Positions 34,475-43,968 of a stretch of DNA of 64,000 nucleotides are shown in pieces. The notes below the pieces were generated by a model. The model was not told where the DNA came from. It did not search any database and worked only from the letters and a program-made list of their open reading frames with translations. A program made the translations under genes and the position numbers. Every line of letters starts with the position of its first letter. The stretch's first letter is position 1. The DNA is taken from contig NZ_BNBM01000012.1 of the NCBI RefSeq assembly GCF_014655715.1, positions 1 through 64,000 on the forward strand, written 5' to 3'. The stretch is from Streptomyces lanatus. GTDB taxonomy: Bacteria; Actinomycetota; Actinomycetes; Streptomycetales; Streptomycetaceae.

Positions 34475-36703
34475 GTGGCAGCTCTTGCACGCTGGTGTGT
34501 CCAACGCCGCCTCGTCGCCGTACTGCTCTGGCTGCTCGCCTTCGGCGGGGTGAGCGCGGCCGCCGTCGCCACGGGCACCGCGTACTCGAACGACTACCAC
34601 GTCCCCGGCACCGAATCGGGCCGCGCCACCGAACTCCTCCAGGACGGCTTCCCCGGCCTCGGCGGCGACAGTGACACCGTTGTCTGGCACACCGCCACCG
34701 GCACCGTCCGCGCCTCCGACGTCGAACAGACGATGACGCGCACCCTGGACGAGATCGCCGAACTGCCCGGCGTCGCCGCCGTCGGCAGCCCCTACGACAA
34801 GCAGGGCGCGGGCCAGATCAGCGAGGACGGGCACACGGCGTACGCCACCGTCACCTTCGACGACAGCGCCGAGAACCTCGACACCGGCGAGGCGCAGGCC
34901 GTCGTGAGCGCTGCCAAGGACGCCGAGGCCGAGGGGCTCCAGGTGGAGCTGGGCGGCAGTGCCGTCGCGCTCACCGAGTCGACGGGCGGGCATCTCGCCG
35001 AGATCGTCGGGGTGGCCGTAGCCGCCGTCGTGCTGTTCCTCGCCTTCGGCTCGCTCGCCGCCTCCCTGCTGCCCATCGCGACCGCCCTCGTCGGCGTCGG
35101 CACCGCGTACGCCGGGATCGCGCTCCTCGGGCACGCCATGACCGTGGCCGACTTCGCGCCGATGCTCGGGATGCTCATCGGGCTCGGCGTCGGGATCGAC
35201 TACGCCCTGTTCATCGTCACCAGACACCGGCGTGGCCTGAAACGCGGACTGCCCGTCGCCGAGTCGATCACCAACGCCGTGGCCACCACGGGACGCGCCG
35301 TCGTCTTCGCGGGCGCGACCGTGTGCATCGCCCTGCTCGGCATGCTGATCCTCCAGCTCAGCTTCCTCAACGGCGTCGCGATCGCCGCCTCGCTGACCGT
35401 GATCCTCACGGTCGCCGCGTCCATCACCCTCCTCCCCGCCCTGCTGTCCTTCATCGGCATGCGCGCCCTCAGCCGCCGCGAGCGACGCCGGCTCGCCGAG
35501 CACGGCCCCGAACCCGAGCTGCCCACCGGGTTCGCCGCCCGCTGGTCGGCGTTCGTCGAACGCCACCCCAAGGCGCTCGGCGCCATCGCCCTGGCCGTCA
35601 TCACCATCCTCGCCCTGCCCACCCTCGGCCTGCGCCTGGGCACCTCCGACCAGGGCAACGACCCCGAGACGTCCACCACCCGCCAGGCCTACGACCTCAT
35701 GGCCGACGGCTTCGGACCCGGCGTGAACGGCCCGCTCACCCTCGTCACCGAGGTCGACGGCGGCGACGACAAACTCGCCCTCGACAACCTCGACGCCACC
35801 CTGCGCGGCACCGAGGGCGTCGCGTCGGTGACACCGGTGACGTACAACGCGGGCGGTGACACCGCGTACCTCACCGTCGTACCGGAGTCCTCCCCGCAGT
35901 CCCGGCAGACCAGCGAACTCGTCGACCGGCTGCGCGACGAGGTCCTGCACCGCGCCGAGACCGGCACCTCCCTCGATCTGCAGGTCGGCGGCATGACCGC
36001 CGGGTACGACGACTTCGCCGAGGTGATCGTCGGCAAGCTGCCGCTGTTCGTCGGCGTCGTCATCGGCCTCGGCTGTCTGCTGCTCCTGCTCGCATTCCGG
36101 TCCGTCGGGATCCCCCTGAAGGCCGCCGCGATGAACGTCGCCGCCGTCGCCGCCGCCTTCGGGGTCGTCGTCGCGATCTTCCAGTGGGGCTGGGGGAGCG
36201 AGCTGCTGGGCCTGGGCAGGGCCGGGCCCATCGAGCCCTTCCTCCCCGTGATCATGGTGTCGGTGCTCTTCGGGCTCTCCATGGACTACCAGGTCTTCCT
36301 GGTCAGCCGGATGTACGAGGAGTGGCTGGAGACCGGCGACAACCGGCGGGCCGTCCGCATCGGCCTCGCCGAGACCAGCCGGGTGATCAACTCCGCCGCG
36401 GTCATCATGATCTCCGTCTTCCTCGCCTTCGTCCTCAGCGGCGACCGCGTCATCGCCATGTTCGGCATCGCGCTGGCCGCCGCCGTCGCCCTGGACGCCT
36501 TCGTGCTGCGCACCCTCCTCGTCCCCGCCCTGATGCACATGCTCGGCGGCGCCAACTGGTGGCTGCCCCGCTGGCTCGACAAGCGCATGCCCCGCATCAG
36601 CATCGAACCGCCCGAGTCCCGCGCCGCCCATGAGAGGCTCACCGATGTCGTGGCGGAACTGGAGAAGGAGCAGCGGGGCGATGTACGCGATATCGCTGGG
36701 TGA
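34475..36703 (+). CDS. MmpL/RND family transporter
   Basis: The 742-residue transporter has about 12 membrane helices in two repeats of one helix, a large external loop and five helices. Conserved blocks include GLGVGIDYALFIVTR and GLSMDYQVFLVSRMYEEW, which carry the D-Y pairs that relay protons in MmpL proteins. Likely substrates are lipids, siderophores or drugs, exported by proton motive force. The GTG at 34475 has GGGAG 8 nt upstream. Its end overlaps the next gene by 23 nt. TGACCCGGTCA at 34431-34441, a perfect palindrome in the leader, may be a regulator site. Confidence 0.92.
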   Translation: MAALARWCVQRRLVAVLLWLLAFGGVSAAAVATGTAYSNDYHVPGTESGRATELLQDGFPGLGGDSDTVVWHTATGTVRASDVEQTMTRTLDEIAELPGVAAVGSPYDKQGAGQISEDGHTAYATVTFDDSAENLDTGEAQAVVSAAKDAEAEGLQVELGGSAVALTESTGGHLAEIVGVAVAAVVLFLAFGSLAASLLPIATALVGVGTAYAGIALLGHAMTVADFAPMLGMLIGLGVGIDYALFIVTRHRRGLKRGLPVAESITNAVATTGRAVVFAGATVCIALLGMLILQLSFLNGVAIAASLTVILTVAASITLLPALLSFIGMRALSRRERRRLAEHGPEPELPTGFAARWSAFVERHPKALGAIALAVITILALPTLGLRLGTSDQGNDPETSTTRQAYDLMADGFGPGVNGPLTLVTEVDGGDDKLALDNLDATLRGTEGVASVTPVTYNAGGDTAYLTVVPESSPQSRQTSELVDRLRDEVLHRAETGTSLDLQVGGMTAGYDDFAEVIVGKLPLFVGVVIGLGCLLLLLAFRSVGIPLKAAAMNVAAVAAAFGVVVAIFQWGWGSELLGLGRAGPIEPFLPVIMVSVLFGLSMDYQVFLVSRMYEEWLETGDNRRAVRIGLAETSRVINSAAVIMISVFLAFVLSGDRVIAMFGIALAAAVALDAFVLRTLLVPALMHMLGGANWWLPRWLDKRMPRISIEPPESRAAHERLTDVVAELEKEQRGDVRDIAG

Positions 36704-37256
36704 CGACGGAGCCGAGCTGAGGCCCCTGGAGCCGTGGCACGCCGAGGAGTTCCTCGCGCACCTGGACCGCGGCCGGGAGTTCATCGGGCAGTACATCCCG
36801 TTCGGCTCGAAGGCCATAGACCCGGCGTCGGCACGCGAGACGCTCCAGCGATACGCCGACCTGCGCGCCGCGGACACGGCGTCGTACCACGGCATCTGGC
36901 TGGACGGAAAACTCGTCGGCGGCGTCCTCACCCTGAACTTCGACGCGGCGACCGGCAACTGCGAGGTCGGCTGCTGGCTGGAGCCCGCCGCGACCGGACG
37001 CGGGCTCATCACCCGGGCGATGCGGGTGCTCATCGACTGGGCGGTCGAGGAACGCGGCATCCACCGCGTCGAATGGGTCGCGGCGTCCGGCAACACGCCC
37101 AGCCTGAACGTCGCCCGGCGACTCGGCATGACCCGCGACGGCGTACGACGCCAGGCCCACCCCTATGGTGGGGTGCGGCACGACCTCGAGGTGTGGTCGA
37201 TCCTCGCCCCGGAGTGGCGTGAAGCACGCGCGCGTGCCGCACACAGCGACCATTAA
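36681..37256 (+). CDS. GNAT family N-acetyltransferase (RimL-like)
   Basis: The 191-residue protein has the GNAT layout of ribosomal-protein-serine acetyltransferases: LRPLEPWHAEEFLAHLDRGREF at the start, GIWLDGKLVGGVLTL in strand 4, the acetyl-CoA loop (EPAATGRGLITRAMRVLIDWA) and ASGNTPSLNVARRLGM. It would acetylate an N-terminus or a small amine. The ATG has a ribosome site formed by GAAGGAG about 9 nt upstream, inside the mmpL gene; the two overlap by 23 nt and are probably coupled. Confidence 0.86.
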   Translation: MYAISLGDDGAELRPLEPWHAEEFLAHLDRGREFIGQYIPFGSKAIDPASARETLQRYADLRAADTASYHGIWLDGKLVGGVLTLNFDAATGNCEVGCWLEPAATGRGLITRAMRVLIDWAVEERGIHRVEWVAASGNTPSLNVARRLGMTRDGVRRQAHPYGGVRHDLEVWSILAPEWREARARAAHSDH

Positions 37257-37282
37257 GAGACTTCTCAGACAGGATCCGTACG

Positions 37283-37879
37283 GTGCGCGACATGGGAACC
37301 AAGACAGCTGAGGAAACCGGCGCCGAGACGGGCGCCGAGACCAAGAACGACGAGGAAAAGGCAGGTGTGACCCAGGTCGAGGAGGAGACGACCGAGGGCG
37401 AGCCGACCGAGACCGCGTCCGCTGAGGACGACTCCGCCGACGACGCGGACGAGCTGCCCGAGGCCCAGGTGAAGGAGCCGACCGGAGTGGGCCAGGGCGC
37501 GGCCGCCGTGGTCTCCGCCGTGCTCGGCCTGGTCTCGCTGACCGGCAGCTGGGTCGGCACGGTGGCCTCGGCGCGCGAGGAGATCACCGGCCAGCTGGAG
37601 ATGCAGGCCTCGCAGAACGCGGGCGTCGCCACCCAGCTCCAGGCGGTCTACGGCGACGCCTGGCAGGCCACCGCGCTGTGGGGCGGGGTCTTCGCGCTGG
37701 TCGCGCTGCTCGTCGGCGTCGCGGTGCTTGCCCGGCCGGCGTTCGGCGTCCCGGGCAAGCCGCAGCCGGTCTGGATCAAGTCGGTCTCCTGGGCGGGTGT
37801 CTCGCTCGGCGTCATCGGCCTGCTCCTCGCGGTCCTCAAGTACACCGACGTACTGCTCGGCCTGCCCTCAGTGGGTTGA
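37283..37879 (+). CDS. Membrane protein with acidic N-terminal segment
   Basis: The 198-residue protein begins with about 70 acidic, Glu/Thr-rich residues that are probably disordered. Three or four hydrophobic segments follow (AAAVVSAVLGLVSLTG, TALWGGVFALVALLVGVAVLA, VSWAGVSLGVIGLLLAVLKY). It may start at the GTG 37283 or an ATG at 37292. I recognise no family. It follows the acetyltransferase gene by 26 nt and is terminated by a hairpin 24 nt after its stop. Confidence 0.7.
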   Translation: MRDMGTKTAEETGAETGAETKNDEEKAGVTQVEEETTEGEPTETASAEDDSADDADELPEAQVKEPTGVGQGAAAVVSAVLGLVSLTGSWVGTVASAREEITGQLEMQASQNAGVATQLQAVYGDAWQATALWGGVFALVALLVGVAVLARPAFGVPGKPQPVWIKSVSWAGVSLGVIGLLLAVLKYTDVLLGLPSVG

Positions 37880-37902
37880 GCCGGTCGAATCACCGCAGTT
37901 CC

Positions 37903-37934
37903 TGAGGGGTCTTAGGAGTTCCTAAGGCCCCTCA
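37903..37934 (+). terminator. Stem-loop terminator after the acidic membrane protein
   Basis: TGAGGGGTCTTAGGA pairs with TCCTAAGGCCCCTCA over 15 nt with a single G-T wobble and a tight loop. No T-run follows. Confidence 0.7.
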
Positions 37935-38073
37935 CGCGCGTCTAAGGCCCCGCATGAGGCCGAAGATGCGGAACTCTCCCGATGTGGCGGACCCGCCTGG
38001 GGGAGGAAGGTTGAGACATCGCCGAAAGCGACGCGGAAAACCACCTCTCACCAGGGAAAACGAGGGTCCGACC

Positions 38074-38253
38074 ATGTATGAGTTCGAGCTTCACAACCTC
38101 CGTTCCGCCGAACTGATCCGCCAGGCCGAGCACCAGCGCCTGGTCCGCGAGGCACTCCGGGGCCGCCGTGAGGAACGCGCCAAGCGGAGCAGCGAGGAGA
38201 AGGAGGCGCATACGCCCCGCCTCCGCCGGCATCGGCGTCCACGGACGGCGTGA
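38074..38253 (+). CDS. Small basic conserved protein (59 residues)
   Basis: The 59-residue protein starts MYEFELHNLRSAELIRQAEH and is then a single charged helix (LVREALRGRREERAKRSSE) with a basic tail (RLRRHRRPRTA). Similar MYE[FY]ELH proteins are common in Streptomyces genomes. There is no known function. GGGAAAACGAGGG precedes the ATG at about 9 nt. A strong hairpin follows its stop. Confidence 0.75.
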   Translation: MYEFELHNLRSAELIRQAEHQRLVREALRGRREERAKRSSEEKEAHTPRLRRHRRPRTA

Positions 38254-38260
38254 CGGGGGG

Positions 38261-38295
38261 TTCCGGGGGCGGGCCCCTGACGCCCGCCCCCGGAA
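38261..38295 (+). terminator. Terminator after the 59-residue protein
   Basis: TTCCGGGGGCGGGC pairs perfectly with its complement at 38282-38295 over 14 bp with a 7-nt loop. It is followed by an A-run, so it lacks the usual T-run on this strand. Confidence 0.75.
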
Positions 38296-38327
38296 AAAGC
38301 GGTGCCGGGTCCTTCGAGGGGCGTGGC

Positions 38328-41300
38328 ATGCTCGCCCTCGTGGAGAGCCGGTCTGTAAGCCCCGTGTTCGTAGGTCGCGCAGCCGAATTGGAGACGCTCA
38401 ACGACGCCCTCGCCCGAGCCGCCGCAGGCGAACCGCAGGCCTTGCTGATCGGCGGTGAGGCGGGGGTGGGCAAGACCCGCCTCGTCGAGGAGTTCGCCAC
38501 CGCCGCCGCCCGCGAGGGCGCCGTCGTCGTGCTCGGGGGCTGTGTCGAGATCGGCGCGGACGGACTTCCCTTCGCACCGTTCTCCACCGCGCTGCGCGCC
38601 CTGCGCCGGGAACTGCCCGAGGAGCTGACGGCGGCCGCCGCCGGCCAGGAGGAGGAACTGGCCCGGCTGCTGCCCGAGTTGGGCGAGACGGCACAACCCC
38701 GTGGAGCCGACCGCTCCGACGAGGAGGGCATGGCCCGTCTCTTCGAGCTCACCGCCCGCCTCCTGGAACGCGTCGCCGCCGGCCGCACGGTCGTCGTCGC
38801 CCTGGAGGACCTGCACTGGTCCGACGCCTCCACCCGCCACCTCCTCGCCTATCTCTTCCGCACCCTGCGCACCGGCCGCCTCGCCGTCCTCGCCACCTAC
38901 CGCTCCGACGACATCCACCGCCGCCACCCGCTGCGTCCGCTCCTCGCCGAACTCGACCGGCTGCGCACCGTCCGCCGCCTCGAACTCGGCCGCTTCAACC
39001 GCGCCGAGGTCGGCCGCCAGATCGCCGGGATCCTCGCCTGCGAACCCGACCCGGCCCAGGTCGACGCCATCTTCGAACGCTCCGACGGCAACGCCTTCTT
39101 CGTCGAGGAACTCGCCGTCGCCGCCCACGAGGGCAGCTGCACCGGCCTCACCGACTCCCTGCGCGATCTGCTGCTGGTCCGGGTGGAGCGCCTGCCGGAG
39201 AGCGCCCAGCGCGTGGCCCGGATCGTCGCCGAGGGCGGCTCCACCGTCGAGTACCGGCTGCTCGCCGCCGTCGCCCGGCTCGCCGAGGACGACCTCATCG
39301 AGGCGCTGCGGGCCGCCGTGGGCGCCAACATCCTGATCGCCGCGCCCGGTGGCGACGGCTACCGCTTCCGGCACTCCCTGGTCCGCGAGGCCGTCGGCGA
39401 CGACCTGCTGCCCGGCGAGCGCTCCCGCCTCAACCGCCGCTACGCCGAGGCCCTGGAGGCCGACCCGACGCTCGTCCCGGCCGCCGAGCGCGTCATGCGG
39501 CTGGCCAGCTACTGGTACCACGCCCACGACCCGGCCAAGGCCCTGCCCGCCGTCCTGGACGCCTCCGTCACCGCCCGCCGCCGGCACGCCCACTCCGAGC
39601 AACTGCGGCTCCTGGAACGCGCGATGGAGCTCTGGGACACCGCCCCCGAGGAGATCCGCGCCACCCTGCGCCCCGTCGACTACACCGAGGTCTATCCTCC
39701 CTGCGGCTGCGACCCCGCCACCACACCCCTGCGCTATCTCGATCTGATGGCCGAGGCCGCCGTCGCCGGCCGGCGCTGCGCGGAACGCGAACGCGCCCTG
39801 AAGATCACCAAGCGGGCCCTGGACCTGCTGGAGGAAGACGGCGAACCCCTGCGCGCCGCATGGTTCTGGGTCCAGCGCTCCCGGCTGGTGCAGGCCCTGG
39901 CCCGCGGCGACGGCTGGAAGGAACTGGGCATCGCACAGGAACTCGTGCGCGGCCTGCCCCCGTCCGAGGTGCACGCCGAGGTACTCTCCGCCGCCGCCAA
40001 CTGGTCGATGCTGCGCGCCCCCGGCCCCGACGCCATGTCGGCCGCCGAACGGGCCGTCGAGTACGCCCGCATGGTGGGCGCCGAGGACATCGAACTCAAC
40101 GCCCGCCTCACCCTCGGCGGCCTCATGGTCGAGGCCGGTGACATCGACGCCGGACTGACCCAGATGTACGAGGTCAAGGACGAGGTACTGACCCGTGGCC
40201 TCACCGCGGTCGTGGGCCGCAGCCATGTGAACCTCCCGTCCGTGCTCGAAGGCGTCGGCCGCTCGCAGGAAGCCGTCGGCATCCTGCGTGAGGGGCTGCG
40301 CCTGACCCAGGAGTGGGGACTGCGCGACTCCGAGGCATGGATCTGGACGAACCTCTCCGAGTCGCTGATCTCCCTGGGCCGCTGGGACGAGGCCGCCGAG
40401 GCCGCGCTGCACGCCCAGCGCAACGGGCAGTCCGCCAAGCCGGGCGGCGGAGCCTCCAACCGCCTCGCCCACCTCGCGCTCGCACGCGGCGAGGTCGCCG
40501 AGGCCACCCGCCACCTCGAAGCCGCCCGCACCTCCTACGGCACCCATGACCCCATGCCCCAGAACAACCTCCCGATGTCCTTCCTCGCCCTCGGCATAGC
40601 CGCCGCCGAGGGCCGACTCCTGGACGCCCGCGCGGAGACCGACCGGGCCCTGGGTGACGGCTTCCCACCCGGCACCCAGCGCTACGCCTGGCCCCTCCTG
40701 CTGGCCGCCGCCGTCGCCGAATCCGACGCCCGCGCCCATGCGCTGCCCGCCGCCCAGGAGGGCCGCGCCGCCTTCCTGGAGCGGCTCTTCGAAGTCGTCC
40801 GCACCCTCACCACCGGCGCACCCCTGTGGCTCGCGTACGAGAAGTGGACCCGAGCCGAACTCGACCGCGCCCACGGCCGCACCACCCCCGACACCTGGTC
40901 GGACGTGGTCACCGCCTTCGAAGCCCTGGAGCGCCCCTATGACCTCGCCCAGGTCCGCCACCGTCTCGCCGAGGCCCTTCTCGCGCTCGGCGGCGACGAC
41001 GAGCGCGCCCGCGCCACCGAGCTGCTCCGCCTGACCCGTGCCACCGCCGCCCACCTGGGCGCCCGCCCGCTCGCCGACGCCACGACCCGCCTGGCCCAGC
41101 GAGCCCGCCTCACCCTCACGACGGCCCCGCCCCGGGCCATGGCCGACCCCGCCGACGCCCTCGGCCTCACCACCCGCGAACGCGACGTCCTGCGCCTGGT
41201 CTCCGCAGGCCAGACCAACCGCCAGATCGCCGAGCAGCTCTTCATCTCCCCGAAGACCGCCAGCGTCCATGTCTCGAACATCCTGGGCAAGCTCGGCGTC

Positions 41301-41384
41301 TCGGGACGGGGCGAGGCGGCGGCCGTGGCGCATCGGCTGGGGTTGTATCCGGCCGAAACCCTCACGCCCCGGGCGGGAACCTGA
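38328..41384 (+). CDS. Large LuxR-type regulator with AAA/STAND ATPase domain (LAL-like)
   Basis: The 1018-residue regulator has an N-terminal ATPase (Walker A GGEAGVGKT at about 42-50; Walker B VVVALEDLHWSDA), a long TPR-like middle and a C-terminal LuxR helix-turn-helix (LTTRERDVLRLVSAGQTNRQIAEQL, about residues 945-1010). It belongs to the LAL family, often pathway-specific activators in Streptomyces. No biosynthetic cluster is close, so the target is unknown. The ATG at 38328 has GAGGGG about 7 nt upstream. A DUF6191 gene follows 38 nt later. Confidence 0.92.
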   Translation: MLALVESRSVSPVFVGRAAELETLNDALARAAAGEPQALLIGGEAGVGKTRLVEEFATAAAREGAVVVLGGCVEIGADGLPFAPFSTALRALRRELPEELTAAAAGQEEELARLLPELGETAQPRGADRSDEEGMARLFELTARLLERVAAGRTVVVALEDLHWSDASTRHLLAYLFRTLRTGRLAVLATYRSDDIHRRHPLRPLLAELDRLRTVRRLELGRFNRAEVGRQIAGILACEPDPAQVDAIFERSDGNAFFVEELAVAAHEGSCTGLTDSLRDLLLVRVERLPESAQRVARIVAEGGSTVEYRLLAAVARLAEDDLIEALRAAVGANILIAAPGGDGYRFRHSLVREAVGDDLLPGERSRLNRRYAEALEADPTLVPAAERVMRLASYWYHAHDPAKALPAVLDASVTARRRHAHSEQLRLLERAMELWDTAPEEIRATLRPVDYTEVYPPCGCDPATTPLRYLDLMAEAAVAGRRCAERERALKITKRALDLLEEDGEPLRAAWFWVQRSRLVQALARGDGWKELGIAQELVRGLPPSEVHAEVLSAAANWSMLRAPGPDAMSAAERAVEYARMVGAEDIELNARLTLGGLMVEAGDIDAGLTQMYEVKDEVLTRGLTAVVGRSHVNLPSVLEGVGRSQEAVGILREGLRLTQEWGLRDSEAWIWTNLSESLISLGRWDEAAEAALHAQRNGQSAKPGGGASNRLAHLALARGEVAEATRHLEAARTSYGTHDPMPQNNLPMSFLALGIAAAEGRLLDARAETDRALGDGFPPGTQRYAWPLLLAAAVAESDARAHALPAAQEGRAAFLERLFEVVRTLTTGAPLWLAYEKWTRAELDRAHGRTTPDTWSDVVTAFEALERPYDLAQVRHRLAEALLALGGDDERARATELLRLTRATAAHLGARPLADATTRLAQRARLTLTTAPPRAMADPADALGLTTRERDVLRLVSAGQTNRQIAEQLFISPKTASVHVSNILGKLGVSGRGEAAAVAHRLGLYPAETLTPRAGT

Positions 41385-41422
41385 GGTTTACGCTGTAAGG
41401 GACGTCGGCCCAGGGAGGCCCA

Positions 41423-41611
41423 GTGTTCAACGCGTTCGAGGAACTCTTCGCCCCCGGCCGCAAGCACACCCGCGACGAACAGAACCGTCTGGAACTGACC
41501 CGTGAGGACGTCGGGGACGGCGACCCAGGGCGCGGGCCGATAGATCTGTCGTCCGGGAAAGTGGTCGTACGGCCCCCCGAGCCGCCGGCGGAGGACGGCG
41601 ACGAGGACTAG
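41423..41611 (+). CDS. DUF6191 domain protein
   Basis: This 62-residue protein starts with GTG after GGAGG. MFNAFEELFAPGRKHTRDEQNRLELTR with a following DVGDGDPGRGPIDL is the DUF6191 signature of small, acidic Streptomyces proteins. There is no known activity. It converges with the sugar dehydrogenase-like gene, the stops being 17 nt apart. Confidence 0.85.
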   Translation: MFNAFEELFAPGRKHTRDEQNRLELTREDVGDGDPGRGPIDLSSGKVVVRPPEPPAEDGDED

Positions 41612-41628
41612 GGCCCGCAGAGCCCAGG

Positions 41629-42783
41629 TCACGTCACCTGAAGCTCCAGAATCCGGTCGTCCCCCTCCTTCGGCTCGCCCCGCCCGTCCGTGTTGCTGGT
41701 CACCAGCCACAGCTTGTCGCCGCCCGCCGCGACGACCGTCCGCAGTCTGCCGTACTCACCCTCCAGGAAGGCCTGCGGATCCGCCGAGGCCTCGGTGCCG
41801 TTCAGCGGGATGCGCCACAGTCGCTGGCCCTTCAGGCCCGCCATCCAGAGGGAGCCCTCGGCATGGGCGACACCGCTGGGGGAGGCGTCATCGGTGCCCC
41901 ACTGGGCCAGCGGGTTGTGGTACCGGTCGTCGTCGGACTTGCCCTCGGCCTCCGGCCAGCCGTAGTTGTCGCCCGGCTTGATCGCGTTCAGCTCGTCCCA
42001 GGTGTCCTGGCCGAACTCCGAGGCGAACAGACGCTGTTCGGAGTCCCAGGCCAGGCCCTGCACATTGCGATGGCCGTAGGAGTACACGGGGGAGTCGGGG
42101 AAGGGGTTCCCCGGAGCCGGTTCGCCCTCCGGTGTCATGCGCAGGATCTTGCCGCCCAGGGACTTCTTGTCCTGGGACAGACCGGTGTTCCCGCTCTCAC
42201 CCGTGCCCGCGTACAGCATCTTGTCCGGGCCGAAGGCGATCCTGCCGCCATTGTGGATAAAGCCCTTGGGGATGCCCTTGAAGAGGGTGTCGGGGGCGCC
42301 CAGCTGCCTGCCGGCCGGCTGCTGCTCGTCGTACAGCATGCGGACGATGCGGTTGTCCGTGGCCGAGGTGAAGTAGGCGTAGACCATGTGGTCCGAGGCG
42401 TACTCCGGCGACAGCGCCAGGCCCATGAGACCGCCCTCGCCCGCCGGATCCACCCCGGGCACCTCGCCCAGCTCGGTCTTCTTGCCACTCTCGCCGTCGA
42501 CCCGGGTGATCGTGGCGTCATCGCGGGAGGAGACCAGCAGGTCCCCGTCGGGCAGCGGGGCCAGGCCCCAAGGGCTGCTCAGGCCCTCGGCGACCGTGCG
42601 CACCACCTTGACGGTGCCCTGGGCCGGTGGGCTCTCGGCCGCCTGCCCGGTGGGTGAGGCCGCGGTGCTGCCCGGTGCCTTGTCTCCGCCCTTGGCCGGC
42701 GAGTCCCCGTCGTCGGAGGAACAGCCGGCCGTCAGCAGGAGTGTGGCCGCGGCCAACACGGCCGATACAGCTCGACGTTGCAC
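41629..42783 (-). CDS. PQQ-dependent sugar dehydrogenase-type lipoprotein
   Basis: The 384-residue exported lipoprotein has a lipobox (LLLTAGC) after a short signal. The mature protein is a six-bladed beta-propeller of the GSDH family (glucose/sorbosone dehydrogenase): LSSPWGLAPLPDG, EGGLMGLALSPEY, HNGGRIAFGPDKMLY, and SYGHRNVQGLAWD. The family oxidises sugars with PQQ, but actinobacterial members often lack proof of activity. I chose the GTG at 42781-42783 because AAGGGA lies 8 nt upstream; a GTG 6 nt earlier is possible. Confidence 0.87.
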   Translation of the reverse strand: MQRRAVSAVLAAATLLLTAGCSSDDGDSPAKGGDKAPGSTAASPTGQAAESPPAQGTVKVVRTVAEGLSSPWGLAPLPDGDLLVSSRDDATITRVDGESGKKTELGEVPGVDPAGEGGLMGLALSPEYASDHMVYAYFTSATDNRIVRMLYDEQQPAGRQLGAPDTLFKGIPKGFIHNGGRIAFGPDKMLYAGTGESGNTGLSQDKKSLGGKILRMTPEGEPAPGNPFPDSPVYSYGHRNVQGLAWDSEQRLFASEFGQDTWDELNAIKPGDNYGWPEAEGKSDDDRYHNPLAQWGTDDASPSGVAHAEGSLWMAGLKGQRLWRIPLNGTEASADPQAFLEGEYGRLRTVVAAGGDKLWLVTSNTDGRGEPKEGDDRILELQVT

Positions 42784-42893
42784 GATCACGGTCCCTTCGA
42801 TGCGGCGGGTTCTACTGTTCTTACACCGCTCGCGCCTCTCAGGTTCCCGATCCATGAATCTTGAATCAGCGCCGGCCCAGAACCCTCACGGCC

Positions 42894-43892
42894 TCAGTCC
42901 CAGGATCCCCGCGCCCCCGGCAACTCCGCCACCTCGGCCAGATCCGCCGCGGTGAGCCGTACGGCATCCGCCCCCGCGTTCTCCGCCACCCAGCGTTCCC
43001 GCTTGGCCCCCGGCACCGCGACCACGTGCCTTCCCTGCGCCAGCACCCACGCCAGCGCCACCTGCGCCGGGGTGACCGAATCCCCGTGCCGGGCCGCTAT
43101 GCGGCGCAGGCCGACGACGATCGGCTGGTTCGACGCCATCATCTCCGCGGTGAACCGTGGATGCCGGGCGCGCACGTCGTCCGGTTCGAAGCCCTCGCCC
43201 GGGGTCAGCGTGCCGGTGAGGAAACCGTTGCCCAGCGGCATCGCCGCGAGGAAGCCGACGCCACGCGCCTCGCACCACGGCAGCAGCGCCTCCAGCGCCT
43301 CGGGCGACCACACCGACAGCTCGGCCTGCACCGCGCTCACCGGAAAGACCTGCTGCACCCGCTGCAGCTGGCGGATCGTCGCGTCGTGCAGCCGCGTCCC
43401 GAGGCGCCGCCCACCTCGCGCGCCCATCGCGCACAGCCCCAACGCCCGTACCTTTCCCGCCTGGACGAGCTCCGCCATCGCGCCCCACGTCTCCTCGACG
43501 GGGACCTCGGGATCGGCGCGGTGCAGCTGGTAGAGGTCGATGACGTCCGTCTGGAGGCGGCGCAGCGAGGCGTCGCAGGCCCGCTTCACATAGCCGGGGC
43601 GGCCGTTGGCCACGATGTGCTGCTCACCGACCAGCAGTCCGACCTTGGTCGACACGAACGCGTCCTGGCGGCGCTCCTTCAACACCCGCCCCACCAGCAG
43701 CTCGTTGGTGAACGGGCCGTACATGTCGGCCGTGTCCAGCAGCGTCGAGCCCAGATCGAGCGCCCGGTGCACCGCCCTGACCGACTCCTCGCCCCGCTGC
43801 CGCGACGAGCTGTACGCCCAGCTCATCGGCATGCACCCGAGCCCGATGGCCCCCACCGCGAGTGCCGCCGCGCCGATCGTCCTGCGCTCCAC
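42894..43892 (-). CDS. Aldo/keto reductase
   Basis: The 332-residue NADPH-dependent oxidoreductase has the catalytic tetrad D53, Y58, K83 and H124 (LLDTADMYGP, STKVG, YQLHRAD). GLGCMPMSW at the start and the NADP loop near VVAVPGAKRERW are also visible. The substrate is unknown. The GTG at 43890-43892 was chosen because GGAGGG lies 10 nt upstream; the frame stays open further. It is divergent from the hydroxyacid dehydrogenase gene (76-nt gap). Confidence 0.88.
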   Translation of the reverse strand: MERRTIGAAALAVGAIGLGCMPMSWAYSSSRQRGEESVRAVHRALDLGSTLLDTADMYGPFTNELLVGRVLKERRQDAFVSTKVGLLVGEQHIVANGRPGYVKRACDASLRRLQTDVIDLYQLHRADPEVPVEETWGAMAELVQAGKVRALGLCAMGARGGRRLGTRLHDATIRQLQRVQQVFPVSAVQAELSVWSPEALEALLPWCEARGVGFLAAMPLGNGFLTGTLTPGEGFEPDDVRARHPRFTAEMMASNQPIVVGLRRIAARHGDSVTPAQVALAWVLAQGRHVVAVPGAKRERWVAENAGADAVRLTAADLAEVAELPGARGSWD

Positions 43893-43955
43893 CTGGCCGT
43901 AACCCTCCCTCTTCCGGCATCCCAACCTAACCTCTGCACTCCAGTTCGCCTGACA

Positions 43956-43961
43956 TAGCCT
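43956..43961 (+). promoter_or_regulatory. Candidate -10 box, leaderless start of the hydroxyacid dehydrogenase gene
   Basis: TAGCCT lies 7 nt before the ATG at 43969 and there is no ribosome site. Confidence 0.45.
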
Positions 43962-43968
43962 CCAGTGC

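Noticed and set aside
34439..37129. An 896-codon open frame antisense to the MmpL and acetyltransferase genes
   Set aside because: Same shadow effect; it runs across two real genes and gives a low-complexity Gly/Glu/Asp-rich product.
38091..41333. A 1080-codon open frame antisense to the LuxR-type regulator
   Set aside because: It is the mirror of a strongly supported gene; GC-rich codon bias on one strand keeps the opposite frame open. The product is a repetitive Gly/Ala/Val/Asp sequence without domains.
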